From Robertmurraya korlensis (GTDB lineage: Bacteria > Bacillota > Bacilli > Bacillales > Cytobacillaceae), in NCBI RefSeq assembly GCF_023715225.1, contig NZ_JAMBNS010000009.1, positions 186,001 to 250,000 on the forward strand: DNA of 64,000 nucleotides, read 5' to 3'. Under the pieces are notes generated by a model, which saw only the letters and a list, made by a program, of their open reading frames with translations, was not told where the DNA came from and ran no database searches. This document shows positions 35,394-43,318 of this stretch, in pieces (the stretch's first letter is position 1; every line of letters starts with the position of its first letter). The position numbers and the translations under genes are program-made.

Positions 35394-35849
35394 CTAATCG
35401 CCTTCTTTTTTAGTTAGTAAATTCCTTGTTTTGTTTTTGCTACAATTTTTACATACCCCATAAATCTCGAGCTGATGGGAATGAACACGAAACTTAGTTA
35501 GCTTGTTAGCTACATCTTCCACTTCTCTTAATAGCGGATATTTGAAGTCTTCAATTATTCCACATATATGACAAATCACATGATAATGTTCTTCCATTTT
35601 AAATTCATATTTGCTTAATCCATTCCCATAGGGCAGTTCATTTAATATTTTTAATTTCACAAACATTTTAACGTTATTGTATATGGTTGCAATACTTAAA
35701 GATGGGAGCTGTGAATGTATTTCATCCACAGTTGGATGACCTTTCATAGAAGCAATCGTTCTTAATATTAGCATTCTTTGTGGTGTAATCCGTAGTCCTC
35801 GTTCTTTTAAAAAAGGGATAAGTTTATCGAAATCATATTCATTATTCAT
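35394..35849 (-). CDS. perR: Fur-family regulator, PerR-like
   Basis: 151 residues from the ATG (MNNEYDFDKLIPFLKER); a longer frame to 35918 lacks a good ribosome binding site. Winged helix RITPQRMLILRTIASMKGHPTVDEIHSQLP, regulatory-metal region EEHYHVICHICGIIEDF, and the structural zinc cysteines CHIC and CKNC. The sensing histidines and the PerR-type box upstream support a peroxide-sensing, autoregulated repressor. It could also be another Fur paralogue. Followed by the micro zinc-ribbon gene. Confidence 0.82.
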   Translation of the reverse strand: MNNEYDFDKLIPFLKERGLRITPQRMLILRTIASMKGHPTVDEIHSQLPSLSIATIYNNVKMFVKLKILNELPYGNGLSKYEFKMEEHYHVICHICGIIEDFKYPLLREVEDVANKLTKFRVHSHQLEIYGVCKNCSKNKTRNLLTKKEGD

Positions 35850-35943
35850 AAAAGAACCTCTTTTTAAGTAGATTAGAAATTTAGGAAGTTCATGTAGAGT
35901 ATAAATTAATGATAACACCTCTCATTCAAAAATCAATATCTTT

Positions 35944-35958
35944 TTATAATTATTTTAA
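35944..35958 (-). promoter_or_regulatory. Candidate PerR box
   Basis: TTATAATTATTTTAA differs by one base from the PerR consensus TTATAATTATTATAA. It lies about 95 bases upstream of the Fur-family start codon, between it and the 3' end of the peptide gene. Confidence 0.65.
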
Positions 35959-35991
35959 ATTAGTATCAATTTTAAGTCATGGAATATAATA

Positions 35992-36022
35992 AACGGCGAT
36001 CTGAGATTTCTCAGACCGCCGT
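35992..36022 (-). terminator. Terminator of the regulator-peptide operon
   Basis: ACGGCGGTCTGAG / CTCAGATCGCCGT on the minus strand, one mismatch, followed by TTTATTATATT. Confidence 0.85.
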
Positions 36023-36026
36023 ACTT

Positions 36027-36158
36027 TTATGCCTCTTTCACTGGAGGTAATATTGGGTGTCCCTGTGGAGTATCAGAACTTGAAAGAACGTAGGATGTAC
36101 CTGCTGAAGCTGAAAGTAAGAAAGCGATGACAACAAAGGAATAGAATAATTTTTTCAT
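36027..36158 (-). CDS. Secreted signalling-peptide precursor of the RNPP type
   Basis: 43 residues: signal peptide MKKLFYSFVVIAFLLSASAG followed by a short, proline-rich exported tail (SSSDTPQGHPILPPVKEA). AGGAGG overlaps the stop codon of the HTH-TPR regulator, and the ATG lies 9 bases after it, so both are co-translated. This regulator-then-pro-peptide order is typical of PlcR-PapR and NprR-NprX in Bacillus. The mature signal is unknown; it would be cut from the C-terminal part and re-imported by Opp. Confidence 0.82.
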   Translation of the reverse strand: MKKLFYSFVVIAFLLSASAGTSYVLSSSDTPQGHPILPPVKEA

Positions 36159-36167
36159 AATATCCTC

Positions 36168-37385
36168 CTAAATGGTTTTATTCATATAATATATTGCTTT
36201 CTCAAACATACCAGTTGAATGATAATGCTGGGAAAGTAATTGATAAAACATAAGTAAGTCATCTTTATTTTCATTTGAGCTTTCTAAGTATGGAATAACA
36301 GTTAGCATGACGTATTGAAGTGACTTTGATTGATTCTCCAATGCAAGGAGGTAATACTTTGATAGAATGGAATATTTTTTATTATATAGAGATTCTGAAA
36401 GAGTGAATGTGATAGTAAAGGCTTCTTTTGCAACTTCATATAAATGCATTTCAAAAGCAACCTGCCCTTTAACATACTGTGTTACGAGACAATGGGTGGT
36501 AGGTGTTGATTGTAAGGAAAGACTTTTATTTAAATACAACATTGCTTTATCGTAGTCTTCAAGCTTTTTATAAAGAAGCCCGATATTATGATAAATTTGT
36601 GGTAGGAGATTCGTTTCGTTTAATAATGTTGCATTTCTTTCTAAGTGGTGAAAACAGCTTTTTGCCTCTTCGAAGATTCCGGAATGAGTGTAGTTAATTC
36701 CTAACAGCATTAAGCAATGAAGGATCCGAATAAAATTATGCTCATTCATATAGGATTGGAGGGCTGCTTTTGCAAAGTGAATGGCGTGCCCGGATTGCTG
36801 TAAGGCTGCCTTTACCATAGAACGATAATATAAGAATTCGCCTGAAGATGAGTCATGACTGATTTGAAATAAGGTGTCAAATTGTTGATCCGCTTGTTCA
36901 AATTGCCCCTTTAATATATACAGTATCGTATTACAATAATGAAATAAATAGATTTCATGTTGGGAAAATGATTTCTTTAGTTTATTAAGAATTTCCTTTT
37001 GGTGGTCAGCTTCATCTACAATACCGAGAAATAACAGGTAACGCATCTTATTCAGCTCATATGTATGTAGGTAAGAGGTAAACGGAATAATTGCCTCATA
37101 ATTCTTTAATTGGTTAATAATATCTACAACCTCATTTTTTTGGTAAAAATAAATCTTTTCATTTAATGTATTTAATAAGTCACCAATAATTTTTTCCTGT
37201 TCCTCTGCTCGGTTTATGCTGATATGTAATCGATCGAGTAAGAGAGAAATGGTTTCATCATTTGCTTCCTTTCCGTTATTTTCAATTTTGCTTAAATGGG
37301 AAACGGAACAAATGCCATTAGCAAGCTCCTTTTGGGTGAGACCTTTTTGAGTTCGATAATACTTAATTAAAGGTCCAAATTGCAA
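36168..37385 (-). CDS. HTH-TPR transcriptional regulator (RNPP family, NprR/PlcR-like)
   Basis: 405 residues from a TTG (MQFGPLIKYYRTQKG) 8 bases after AGGAGG; the in-frame GTG at 37394 overlaps the Shine-Dalgarno. An XRE-type helix-turn-helix (TQKELANGICSVSHLSKIEN) occupies residues 1-65, and tetratricopeptide repeats fill the rest (for example YHNIGLLYKKLEDYDKAMLYLNKSL). Ligand is expected to be the peptide encoded directly downstream; the likely target is the subtilisin gene just upstream. Confidence 0.88.
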   Translation of the reverse strand: MQFGPLIKYYRTQKGLTQKELANGICSVSHLSKIENNGKEANDETISLLLDRLHISINRAEEQEKIIGDLLNTLNEKIYFYQKNEVVDIINQLKNYEAIIPFTSYLHTYELNKMRYLLFLGIVDEADHQKEILNKLKKSFSQHEIYLFHYCNTILYILKGQFEQADQQFDTLFQISHDSSSGEFLYYRSMVKAALQQSGHAIHFAKAALQSYMNEHNFIRILHCLMLLGINYTHSGIFEEAKSCFHHLERNATLLNETNLLPQIYHNIGLLYKKLEDYDKAMLYLNKSLSLQSTPTTHCLVTQYVKGQVAFEMHLYEVAKEAFTITFTLSESLYNKKYSILSKYYLLALENQSKSLQYVMLTVIPYLESSNENKDDLLMFYQLLSQHYHSTGMFEKAIYYMNKTI

Positions 37386-37490
37386 CGAAATCACCTCCTA
37401 TTGCTTATACTTTATCACCGTTAGCATAAATGTAAACCTATTTTTCTGACTTTTTCGAATACAGGAAAAAAGGACGATATTTCGAACGTG

Positions 37491-37525
37491 AAAAAATCAT
37501 TCAGAAAAATTCTGAATGATTTTTT
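37491..37525 (-). terminator. Terminator of the subtilisin gene
   Basis: AAAAAATCATTCAGA / TCTGAATGATTTTTT, 15 perfect pairs, 10 bases past the stop codon. Confidence 0.93.
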
Positions 37526-37534
37526 AATCTTGCT

Positions 37535-38800
37535 TTATCTTACACGAGGGAATCCAAATCCAGAAGCATAATCATCTCCAGATGCTGCACCGATCCCACC
37601 GTTAATATCGTATGATTTGGCCCGATTTTGCAGTTCGCTTCTAAGTTGTGTATGTGAAAGCGAAGGGTTAGCCGCCCATATTTTCGCCGCTAAACCTGAA
37701 ACATGTGGTGTAGCCATAGATGTCCCGCTAATGGTGTTATATCCACCGTTATACCAAGTAGATTCTATAGCTGCACCAGGTGCTGATACTTCAACATCGC
37801 GTTCCTGTATCACGAAATCACCATCAGTATTCGGATTGCCTCTTGACGAAAAATCAGCGACACGGTAAGTTCCGTTTTGTTGAACGTTTTCAAGCGCAGC
37901 AACGGCAACGGCATTTACTAATGCACCAGGGTAACCAATCGTGTTGCTTGCAGAACCGCTGTTACCAGCAGCTGCAACCACCAATAAACCTTTACTGTAA
38001 GCATAATCAACTGCGTTTGCAATCATGGTATCTTTTGAACTGGATCCAAGAGACATGGAGATTATAACCTTTGAACCTGTTCTTGTTGCCTCGTCGGCTG
38101 CGTGTCGAATTGCTCCAGCAATGTCATCGGAATATCCTGACCCGCGGTCGTTTAGTACCTTATAAGCCCAAAGGTCCGCTTCAGGAGCGACTCCGTAAAT
38201 TCCTAGTCCGTCATTACCACCATGAGCTAATACTGTACCAGCCACATGGGTTCCATGACCGTTTCTATCACTACAAGAGCCGTTAACCAGAGGTGATTTG
38301 GTTTGGGTGAAATCTTTACACTGTTCAGCTGAACCTGCTAAGTCAATATGGCTTGTGTATACACCGGTATCTAATACAGCAACTTTAACTCCTGCACCAC
38401 CCGATGTTTTTTGTACAGAGCTATCATTATAGATTGCTTGAATTCCCCAAGGTGTTTGGTCGCTTGGAAGAGCTTGTGCAGATACTCCAGGTTTTGCGTT
38501 TACTTCACTACGATTTTCTAGGCTAACCTCTTCAACCATTTGAATGGTTAGATTCTTGTTTTTAAGTAAAGCGTTATACTGACTCTCGTTTACAGTAGTT
38601 GTAAACCCATCGTTGCCAAAGTCCCAGCGTAATCCATACGTTTGTTTTGCTTTACTCTTTTCGTTCTGAGGTCCTTGAATATACACTCGATAAGTATCTT
38701 TTGAAGTACTTTCCTGCTCTGCACCTAGTGCACCACTTGCAAATAATGAAAGCCCCATTGCTGCACTAATAAGCACAGATCCTAAAGTTCTTTTTTTCAT
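37535..38800 (-). CDS. Secreted subtilisin-family serine protease
   Basis: 421 residues: signal peptide (about 1-26, SLFASGALGA cleavage region), inhibitor-type propeptide I9 (about 35-105) and S8 catalytic domain. Catalytic D144 (AVLDTGV), H182 (NGHGTHVAGT), S361 (SGTSMATPHVSG) and oxyanion N280 (AAAGNSG) are intact. Two cysteines, C161 and C176, flank the His motif and could form a disulfide as in some thermostable Bacillus subtilases. Own promoter and terminator; adjacent to the RNPP regulator. Confidence 0.95.
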   Translation of the reverse strand: MKKRTLGSVLISAAMGLSLFASGALGAEQESTSKDTYRVYIQGPQNEKSKAKQTYGLRWDFGNDGFTTTVNESQYNALLKNKNLTIQMVEEVSLENRSEVNAKPGVSAQALPSDQTPWGIQAIYNDSSVQKTSGGAGVKVAVLDTGVYTSHIDLAGSAEQCKDFTQTKSPLVNGSCSDRNGHGTHVAGTVLAHGGNDGLGIYGVAPEADLWAYKVLNDRGSGYSDDIAGAIRHAADEATRTGSKVIISMSLGSSSKDTMIANAVDYAYSKGLLVVAAAGNSGSASNTIGYPGALVNAVAVAALENVQQNGTYRVADFSSRGNPNTDGDFVIQERDVEVSAPGAAIESTWYNGGYNTISGTSMATPHVSGLAAKIWAANPSLSHTQLRSELQNRAKSYDINGGIGAASGDDYASGFGFPRVR

Positions 38801-38828
38801 GTATGAACTCCTTCCCGACTTAAAGGTT

Positions 38829-38843
38829 CAACCTGCGAGGTTG
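38829..38843 (-). other. Inverted repeat at the predicted 5' end of the subtilisin mRNA
   Basis: CAACCT CGC AGGTTG on the minus strand, six perfect pairs and a 3-base loop, starting about 2 bases after the predicted transcription start. It may be a 5'-terminal mRNA-stabilising stem-loop, as known for aprE, or an operator. Confidence 0.5.
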
Positions 38844-38850
38844 TAAGGTA

Positions 38851-38880
38851 AGTATAGTGAATAATTTCAAACAAAATCAA
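38851..38880 (-). promoter_or_regulatory. Candidate SigA promoter of the subtilisin gene
   Basis: On the minus strand: TTGATT, 18-base spacer, TATACT, about 50 bases before the start codon. Confidence 0.5.
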
Positions 38881-38982
38881 TAGACTTATAGAGTTAGAAA
38901 GTTGGGAAAATTTTTTGATCATTCCAAGATACAAGGGATTTTTCAAATAAAGTAAAAAGACTCTTAATTAGGTAGGAGGATA

Positions 38983-39010
38983 TTGACAATTCTCTTAAAT
39001 CAAGTATAAT
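38983..39010 (+). promoter_or_regulatory. Promoter of the tRNA-Val gene
   Basis: TTGACA, 16-base spacer, TATAAT; ends 20 bases before the mature tRNA. Near-consensus vegetative promoter. Confidence 0.85.
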
Positions 39011-39030
39011 TAAATTTGTACTTTATAAGA

Positions 39031-39103
39031 GATCTGTTAGCTCAGCTGGGAGAGCATCACCTTGACAGGGTGGGGGTCGGGGGTTCAAGTCCCTCACAGG
39101 TCA
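39031..39103 (+). tRNA. tRNA-Val (GAC)
   Basis: 73-base cloverleaf: acceptor stem GATCTGT / ACAGGTC with discriminator A, D arm GCTC...GAGC, anticodon loop TTGACAG (anticodon GAC) on a TCACC / GGTGG stem, T arm with TTCAAGT loop. CCA is not encoded. The 3' part, from the anticodon stem on, is the attachment site of the adjacent island; the gene remains intact because the element restores the 3' end. Confidence 0.95.
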
Positions 39104-39105
39104 TA
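39059..39105 (+). repeat. Left attachment repeat of the island (within tRNA-Val)
   Basis: 47 bases identical to 59578-59624. Starts in the anticodon stem (ACCTTGACAGGG) and ends two bases past the tRNA (AGGTCATA). The direct repeat and the neighbouring integrase gene mark it as an att site. Confidence 0.93.
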
Positions 39106-39119
39106 ATCTACATAGGGTT

Positions 39120-39184
39120 AAAACCCTTGATGCATAAGGGTTTTAAAAAGCTTATACCACTTTTTATGAAGTGGTATTTTTTAT
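39120..39184. terminator. Two hairpins between tRNA-Val and the integrase gene
   Basis: AAAACCCTT / AAGGGTTTT (39120-39144) and ATACCACTT / AAGTGGTAT followed by T6 (39154-39184). They separate the tRNA transcript from the convergent integrase gene. Confidence 0.8.
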
Positions 39185-39217
39185 TGGATTTGGTTCGTGG
39201 CAACACTGTGGCAACAA

Positions 39218-40333
39218 TTAATCAGATTCACCAAAAATCGTTTGATCAAGACGATTAGAGGCATCATGTTGCATATTAGGAAGTAAATGACCGTATGTAT
39301 CCATGGTAGTAGTAATTCTACTATGACCTAATCTTTCGGCAATTAATTTCATCGGTTCATTTTGAGCAATCATTAATGCTGCGTGAGTATGTCGTAAATC
39401 ATGAAAACGAATGTGTGGTAGCTCTGCCTTTTGTGTTAATTTTTGAAACGCTCTTGTTAGGTTGCGAGGGTGATAGGTGGCACCATTTCCCGTACAAATA
39501 ACTAAATCTAAATTTTTATGTACTGAGTCAAAAAACTCCCTTTCAATGTCTTGTTGTATTTTATGTTCAAGTAATGCTTTCTTGGTAGTAGGTGAAATCG
39601 TAACAGATCTTACACTTCCCTTTGTTTTTGCTCCTTTTTTGAGTGTTTTCCCATCTTGTTCTAAGGTTTGATTTACGTATAATACCTGTTTTTCCAAGTC
39701 AACATCTTTCCACCGCAATCCAAGTATCTCACCTTTACGTAAACCAGTCATAATAGCTAAGTGAAAGGCACAATACAATCGGTTATTCTTCGAGCATTTC
39801 AAAAAATGTTGAATTTGATCAATGGTCCATATTTTCATTTCTTTTGGCACTACTTTAGGTTTGTCCACTTTAGCTGCAGGATTGCTAGCTAAATCACCAA
39901 ATTTCACAGCTTCATTAAGACATGCATTGACAATATTAAAAGTTCTTTTTATTGTGTCATCTGCTAATCCTGCTTCATCCATCCTTGCAATAAATTTTTG
40001 GATATGCTGTGGTTTCATTTTAGATAATGCGATGTTGCCTAATGATGGAGCAATGTGATTTTTAATACTTCCTTTATATAGAGAGACCGTACTATTACTT
40101 ATGCCTCTTTTTTTGATAGAGAGCCAATCCTCAATATATTGCGAGAATAGTACGTTCTTAGATTCAATATATGTCCCCTCGTTCAATTGAACTTCTAGCT
40201 TTCTTAGTGCTTCTGTTGCTTCTTTTTTAGTATTGAAACCCCGTTGTTTTTTCTGTCTTCTTTTCCCACTTTCATCATAATAATTTACAGCAAAGTACCA
40301 TGATTTTCGATTTTTATCTGGATATACTGGCAT
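39218..40333 (-). CDS. int: Tyrosine-family site-specific integrase
   Basis: 371 residues. N-terminal arm-binding domain (WYFAVNYYDESGKRRQKKQRG), SAM-like core-binding domain (about 60-165) and catalytic domain with R199 (TGLRKGE), H311 and R314 (HDLRH), H337 (LGHS) and nucleophile Y347 (DTYGHL). Complete and probably active. Belongs to the Tn916/ICE/phage integrase type that recombines into tRNA genes; the 47-bp att repeat 110 bases away is its presumed target. Confidence 0.95.
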   Translation of the reverse strand: MPVYPDKNRKSWYFAVNYYDESGKRRQKKQRGFNTKKEATEALRKLEVQLNEGTYIESKNVLFSQYIEDWLSIKKRGISNSTVSLYKGSIKNHIAPSLGNIALSKMKPQHIQKFIARMDEAGLADDTIKRTFNIVNACLNEAVKFGDLASNPAAKVDKPKVVPKEMKIWTIDQIQHFLKCSKNNRLYCAFHLAIMTGLRKGEILGLRWKDVDLEKQVLYVNQTLEQDGKTLKKGAKTKGSVRSVTISPTTKKALLEHKIQQDIEREFFDSVHKNLDLVICTGNGATYHPRNLTRAFQKLTQKAELPHIRFHDLRHTHAALMIAQNEPMKLIAERLGHSRITTTMDTYGHLLPNMQHDASNRLDQTIFGESD

Positions 40334-40523
40334 GTTTAACTCCTCCTGAAATGCGTCACCCCTTTTTCAAATTTGTTACCGATAGCTTTATATTACAATG
40401 AAATAACGTGATTTGAAATCCAGATGTGCAATATTTTAATAGTGCTGATTAAATGTTGATAGGTGATATGAATGTAAAATCTCTAGCTCTTTTTGCTATC
40501 CGTATTCTTGTAGTGAAAACCTT

Positions 40524-40736
40524 TTAGGATTTTATGAACTTGTTATCAATGTCTGTCCCTTCAAGCCAATTGATGAAAACCTTTTTTGAGATTTTGATAC
40601 GATTTCCTATTTTAACCGCATGAAATTTCCCTGAATGAACTAATTCGTATGCTTGCTTTCGCCCTATGTCTAGAATACTTTGAATATCTGAAACGTTTAA
40701 CACTTCTGGATAATCATTAAAGTTTGTTGTTTGCAT
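40524..40736 (-). CDS. Excisionase-like helix-turn-helix protein 1
   Basis: 70 residues with an HTH_17/MerR-like fold (LNVSDIQSILDIGRKQAYELVHSG, then IKISKKVFINWLEG). Such proteins act as excisionases or as small regulators next to integrases. It is a close paralogue of the protein at 52539-52730: most residues of the core are shared. Located 190 bases upstream of int on the same strand. ATG behind GAAGGAGATTATACACC. Confidence 0.82.
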   Translation of the reverse strand: MQTTNFNDYPEVLNVSDIQSILDIGRKQAYELVHSGKFHAVKIGNRIKISKKVFINWLEGTDIDNKFIKS

Positions 40737-41285
40737 GGTGTATAATCTCCTTCGTCTTTTTATGATGACTACTTTTTAGAATGAAAGAAGCACTGTGTGA
40801 TTTGCTGTATCTTCTAGTGCTCATCTGTATTTTTATTTTACTTTATAAATAATAATCAAAGCGAATACGGCCTATAAGAGGGATAGCACATTTGGATTGA
40901 CTGTTGAAGGGATTAGTGGGGGATTTCTCACTGTTCGTAAAAATGCTCTTAATTTCTCGAAAATAAGCCCAATAGCTCGAAATTAACCTCGATAGACTTA
41001 CTTGGAATTTGTTTTAGAAGGGTGTACGAATGAATTTTTGAGGGCAACGTTACTTAATTAGAAGTGAGATATCTTTACAGTGGATAATTTTTCTAAAAAA
41101 TTCTGGAGGGGGAGTTGCTTTACCCTGTTTTTAGGTTATTGTTGTTCGGCGCCCCACCCCTATAGTGCAATTAAATGATATAGGTAGATTTAAACATTGG
41201 GTTTTATTATTAGTATGAATTTATTTATTGGGATTTTCAAATCTACGCATAGATAAATTTGAGTAAATAGACAAAGGGGAATTCC
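40737..41285. other. Non-coding stretch with short repeats
   Basis: No ORF with a credible start. Contains three CTCGAAA/CTCGATA words (40956-40995), about 13-19 bases apart, and the first copy of the GTTCRGCGCCCCACCC motif at its right part. Confidence 0.5.
41144..41159 (+). repeat. Dispersed motif, copy 1 (GTTCGGCGCCCCACCC)
   Basis: Matches 15 of 16 bases at 43005-43020. Both copies are preceded, at 53-54 bases, by an A-rich AAAAAATT word, so a longer degenerate unit of about 70 bases may be repeated. Confidence 0.5.
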
Positions 41286-41453
41286 ATGAAGAGTTCAGTT
41301 CAGGTGATTTATCCAAATGAAATTCTATCTGAAGAATTGAAAAAACAGAATTTAAAGTTTGCCGGTGGTGCTTTCTACATTAAAACCAGGTATATTGGAC
41401 ATATGAAACTTGATCCAAAAAGTCTGTTCTTAGTGAATATTCGTTCACGGTAA
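41286..41453 (+). CDS. Orphan small protein of the island
   Basis: 55 residues behind a good ribosome binding site (AAAGGGGAATTCC). The composition is normal for a folded basic protein (FAGGAFYIKTRYIGHMKLDP). I do not recognise a family. It is followed 76 bases later by a 9-bp perfect inverted repeat. Could be a small regulator or antitoxin; no partner is visible. Confidence 0.5.
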   Translation: MKSSVQVIYPNEILSEELKKQNLKFAGGAFYIKTRYIGHMKLDPKSLFLVNIRSR

Positions 41454-41529
41454 AGGTGCTCTCAGGCGAACAGTTGTGAAGATTTTTAAGTTGTATCTAG
41501 CTTTCTCAAACCGTCTACCTGAAAAATAA

Positions 41530-41560
41530 GAACAGGACAGCAATACGCGCGGTCCTGTTC
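41530..41560. other. Perfect inverted repeat
   Basis: GAACAGGAC / GTCCTGTTC, 9 pairs around a 13-base loop, without a T run. Sits between the 55-aa gene and the 75-aa gene; may be an operator or hairpin. Confidence 0.45.
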
Positions 41561-41607
41561 AGATCGTACATGGTTAAAGTCTATTTTATAGATATCTCCT
41601 TGTTTGA

Positions 41608-41835
41608 TCAGTCTTCAAGCCACCTATCTCTTAACTCTTTATGCTTCGGATTGGTTGGATCAAGCTGGACAACTCCTTTATCGTCTAACCCTAATACATC
41701 CACCGAAGCAACATTTGCGAAAATCATAGTAAAATCAAACCTACTAGCAATTTTTTTGTTTCTGAATTGATTAATGCGTTGATGGTTCAGTGGGTCTATT
41801 GCAACAGTTCTCTGTGACTTCAGAGCAGTCTTCAT
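41608..41835 (-). CDS. Orphan small protein of the island
   Basis: 75 residues starting MKTALKSQRTVAIDPLNHQ, because AAGGAGATATTTC precedes that ATG while the frame's upper ATG (41892) has none. Hydrophilic, with a central hydrophobic stretch (FDFTMIFANVASVDVLGL) and an acidic end (KELRDRWLED). Family not recognised. Confidence 0.55.
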   Translation of the reverse strand: MKTALKSQRTVAIDPLNHQRINQFRNKKIASRFDFTMIFANVASVDVLGLDDKGVVQLDPTNPKHKELRDRWLED

Positions 41836-42191
41836 GAAATATCTCCTTGTCAAATTACCATCACCCTCCCGGTTAAGAATATATTCCTTCATTTAATGTT
41901 ATCAAAATTTCAAATGGTTGTAAAAAATATCCATCAGATAATTAGGGAGGGGGTGATTGGAAACAAATAGGACAAGACATCAAAGTATACTCCCTTAAAT
42001 AAATATAATATATGTCTCTTACAATTATTAAGAGAGGTTCATAGAAAAGAGCCCTTTACTATCTTGAGAAATTCCACTTGTACTTATATATTCTCTCCTT
42101 TTGCCATCCTTTAGTTAGAAATTATGCTTCTTGTAGTTCCCCATTTAAAAGAAAACCCTATTAAAATGGATCATTTTAACCATTGTGTAGA

Positions 42192-42434
42192 TCACCTTTT
42201 TTTTCTATTTCTAACTGCATCTTGACTTGATGATTCAGTAATCCTCACTGTATTGTATCCTCTGTTTATCTTTAGGATCACGCTTTTTGTAATTTCTGAG
42301 TATTTGCGAATTAATCCAAGTTGTACCCTTAATAAATCCACAATGGCAAGAACCTGCGTTTACCATTCGGTTGAGGTTGGCGAATGGGTTCTCATTATAT
42401 ACTCAGGAGTACTTTGTTTAACTTTGCCGGACAT
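42192..42434 (-). pseudogene. Decayed ORF with one internal stop
   Basis: 81 codons are readable in a single frame with a single TAA after codon 24. The downstream half (QVLAIVDLLRVQLGLIRKY, then a basic end AVRNRKKR) has the look of a helical, DNA-binding tail. No ribosome binding site before the ATG. Family unknown. Confidence 0.35.
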
Positions 42435-42548
42435 TTATAGCTATTGGCACAGGTGAAGGCGTTGCTAAACATTTTTTCATTATGAATTGCACCTTCAGCT
42501 ACAAGCGTATAAAATTAATAAAAACTTTTATATAATGGTAGAGGTGAA

Positions 42549-42840
42549 TGTGTAGGAGAGATAAGAGATGCAGTTATTAACTATGGATTAACTCATTTAA
42601 GAACATCAAAAGGGAAGGATTCTCTTTACTGCAAGATATGAATGCAAGATTGAATTAGAAGGGGAATATACATTTTCTGTCATTGAGGTAACGAAAAGAA
42701 AAGCGATACAAACATTTATGGTTAAAAACCAATATTTTAGATTTGAATGATAGTAAAACAGTGGTTCTTTCGAGCAAGATGCAAATGACAATCTGGTATA
42801 TAAACAGTCTAGAACAACTGTTTGTTTTATGTGTATTATG
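42549..42840 (+). pseudogene. Frameshifted gene remnant
   Basis: Three overlapping frames give protein-like pieces in order: EIRDAVINYGLTHLRTSKG, then ILFTARYECKIELEGEYTF with VIEVTKRKAIQTFMV, then NILDLNDSKTVVLSSKMQ. This suggests one gene broken by two frameshifts. Family not recognised. Confidence 0.35.
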
Positions 42841-43004
42841 ATTTGGTGTATTTGTTGGGGATACGGGTGTAAAAATCAATGAGAATTACATCCTCCTGAA
42901 AACGTCTTTTTACACAAGAATCATAATAATAACTTATAAGTAGAGTTATTTTTTTGAAAAAATTTTGAGAGTTAGTGGGTATAAGTGTTCAGTCAAATAA
43001 TGAA

Positions 43005-43020
43005 GTTCAGCGCCCCACCC
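43005..43020 (+). repeat. Dispersed motif, copy 2 (GTTCAGCGCCCCACCC)
   Basis: Second copy of the motif at 41144-41159, same orientation, about 300 bases before hsdM. Confidence 0.5.
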
Positions 43021-43318
43021 TTTATGTTAAAAGAAGATACTAATCTCCAAGTCGTTCGAGAGAGTAATCTTAAAATTGCTAGTTAACACTTTAATAGTGC
43101 GGTATTGATTATGATAAAATGAGAATAAAGTCGTAATTCAACAGTAGGAGAATTAATAAGGTTGTAAAAACAGGAATAAATTTTTCAAAAGGATTTATTT
43201 GCACTGAATCGAAGTGCGAAATCTAAGATATCATTATGATCCTACATAAGAAAGACAAAAATTGGTAACCCGTTAAAGAAAAAAATAAAAAAATGTAAGT
43301 AGAGAGGGTATAAAACCT

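Larger units (their letters stand above)
41836..43318. other. Long gap with decayed coding remnants
   Basis: Almost 1.5 kb without an intact gene, upstream of hsdM. Two stretches look like broken genes (42192-42434 minus, 42549-42840 plus), and the second copy of the GCGCCCCACCC motif is at 43005. The rest is AT-rich and shows nothing further to me. Confidence 0.5.

Noticed and set aside
39016-39258. 80-aa plus-strand ORF across tRNA-Val
   Set aside because: It is a translation of the tRNA gene and the terminators after it; no ribosome binding site.
40956-40995. CRISPR-like repeat from CTCGAAA words
   Set aside because: Only three 7-base words at uneven distances; no repeat-spacer pattern, and no cas genes anywhere in the window.
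42253-42456. 67-aa plus-strand ORF
   Set aside because: Antisense of the minus-strand remnant at 42192-42434, without ribosome binding site.
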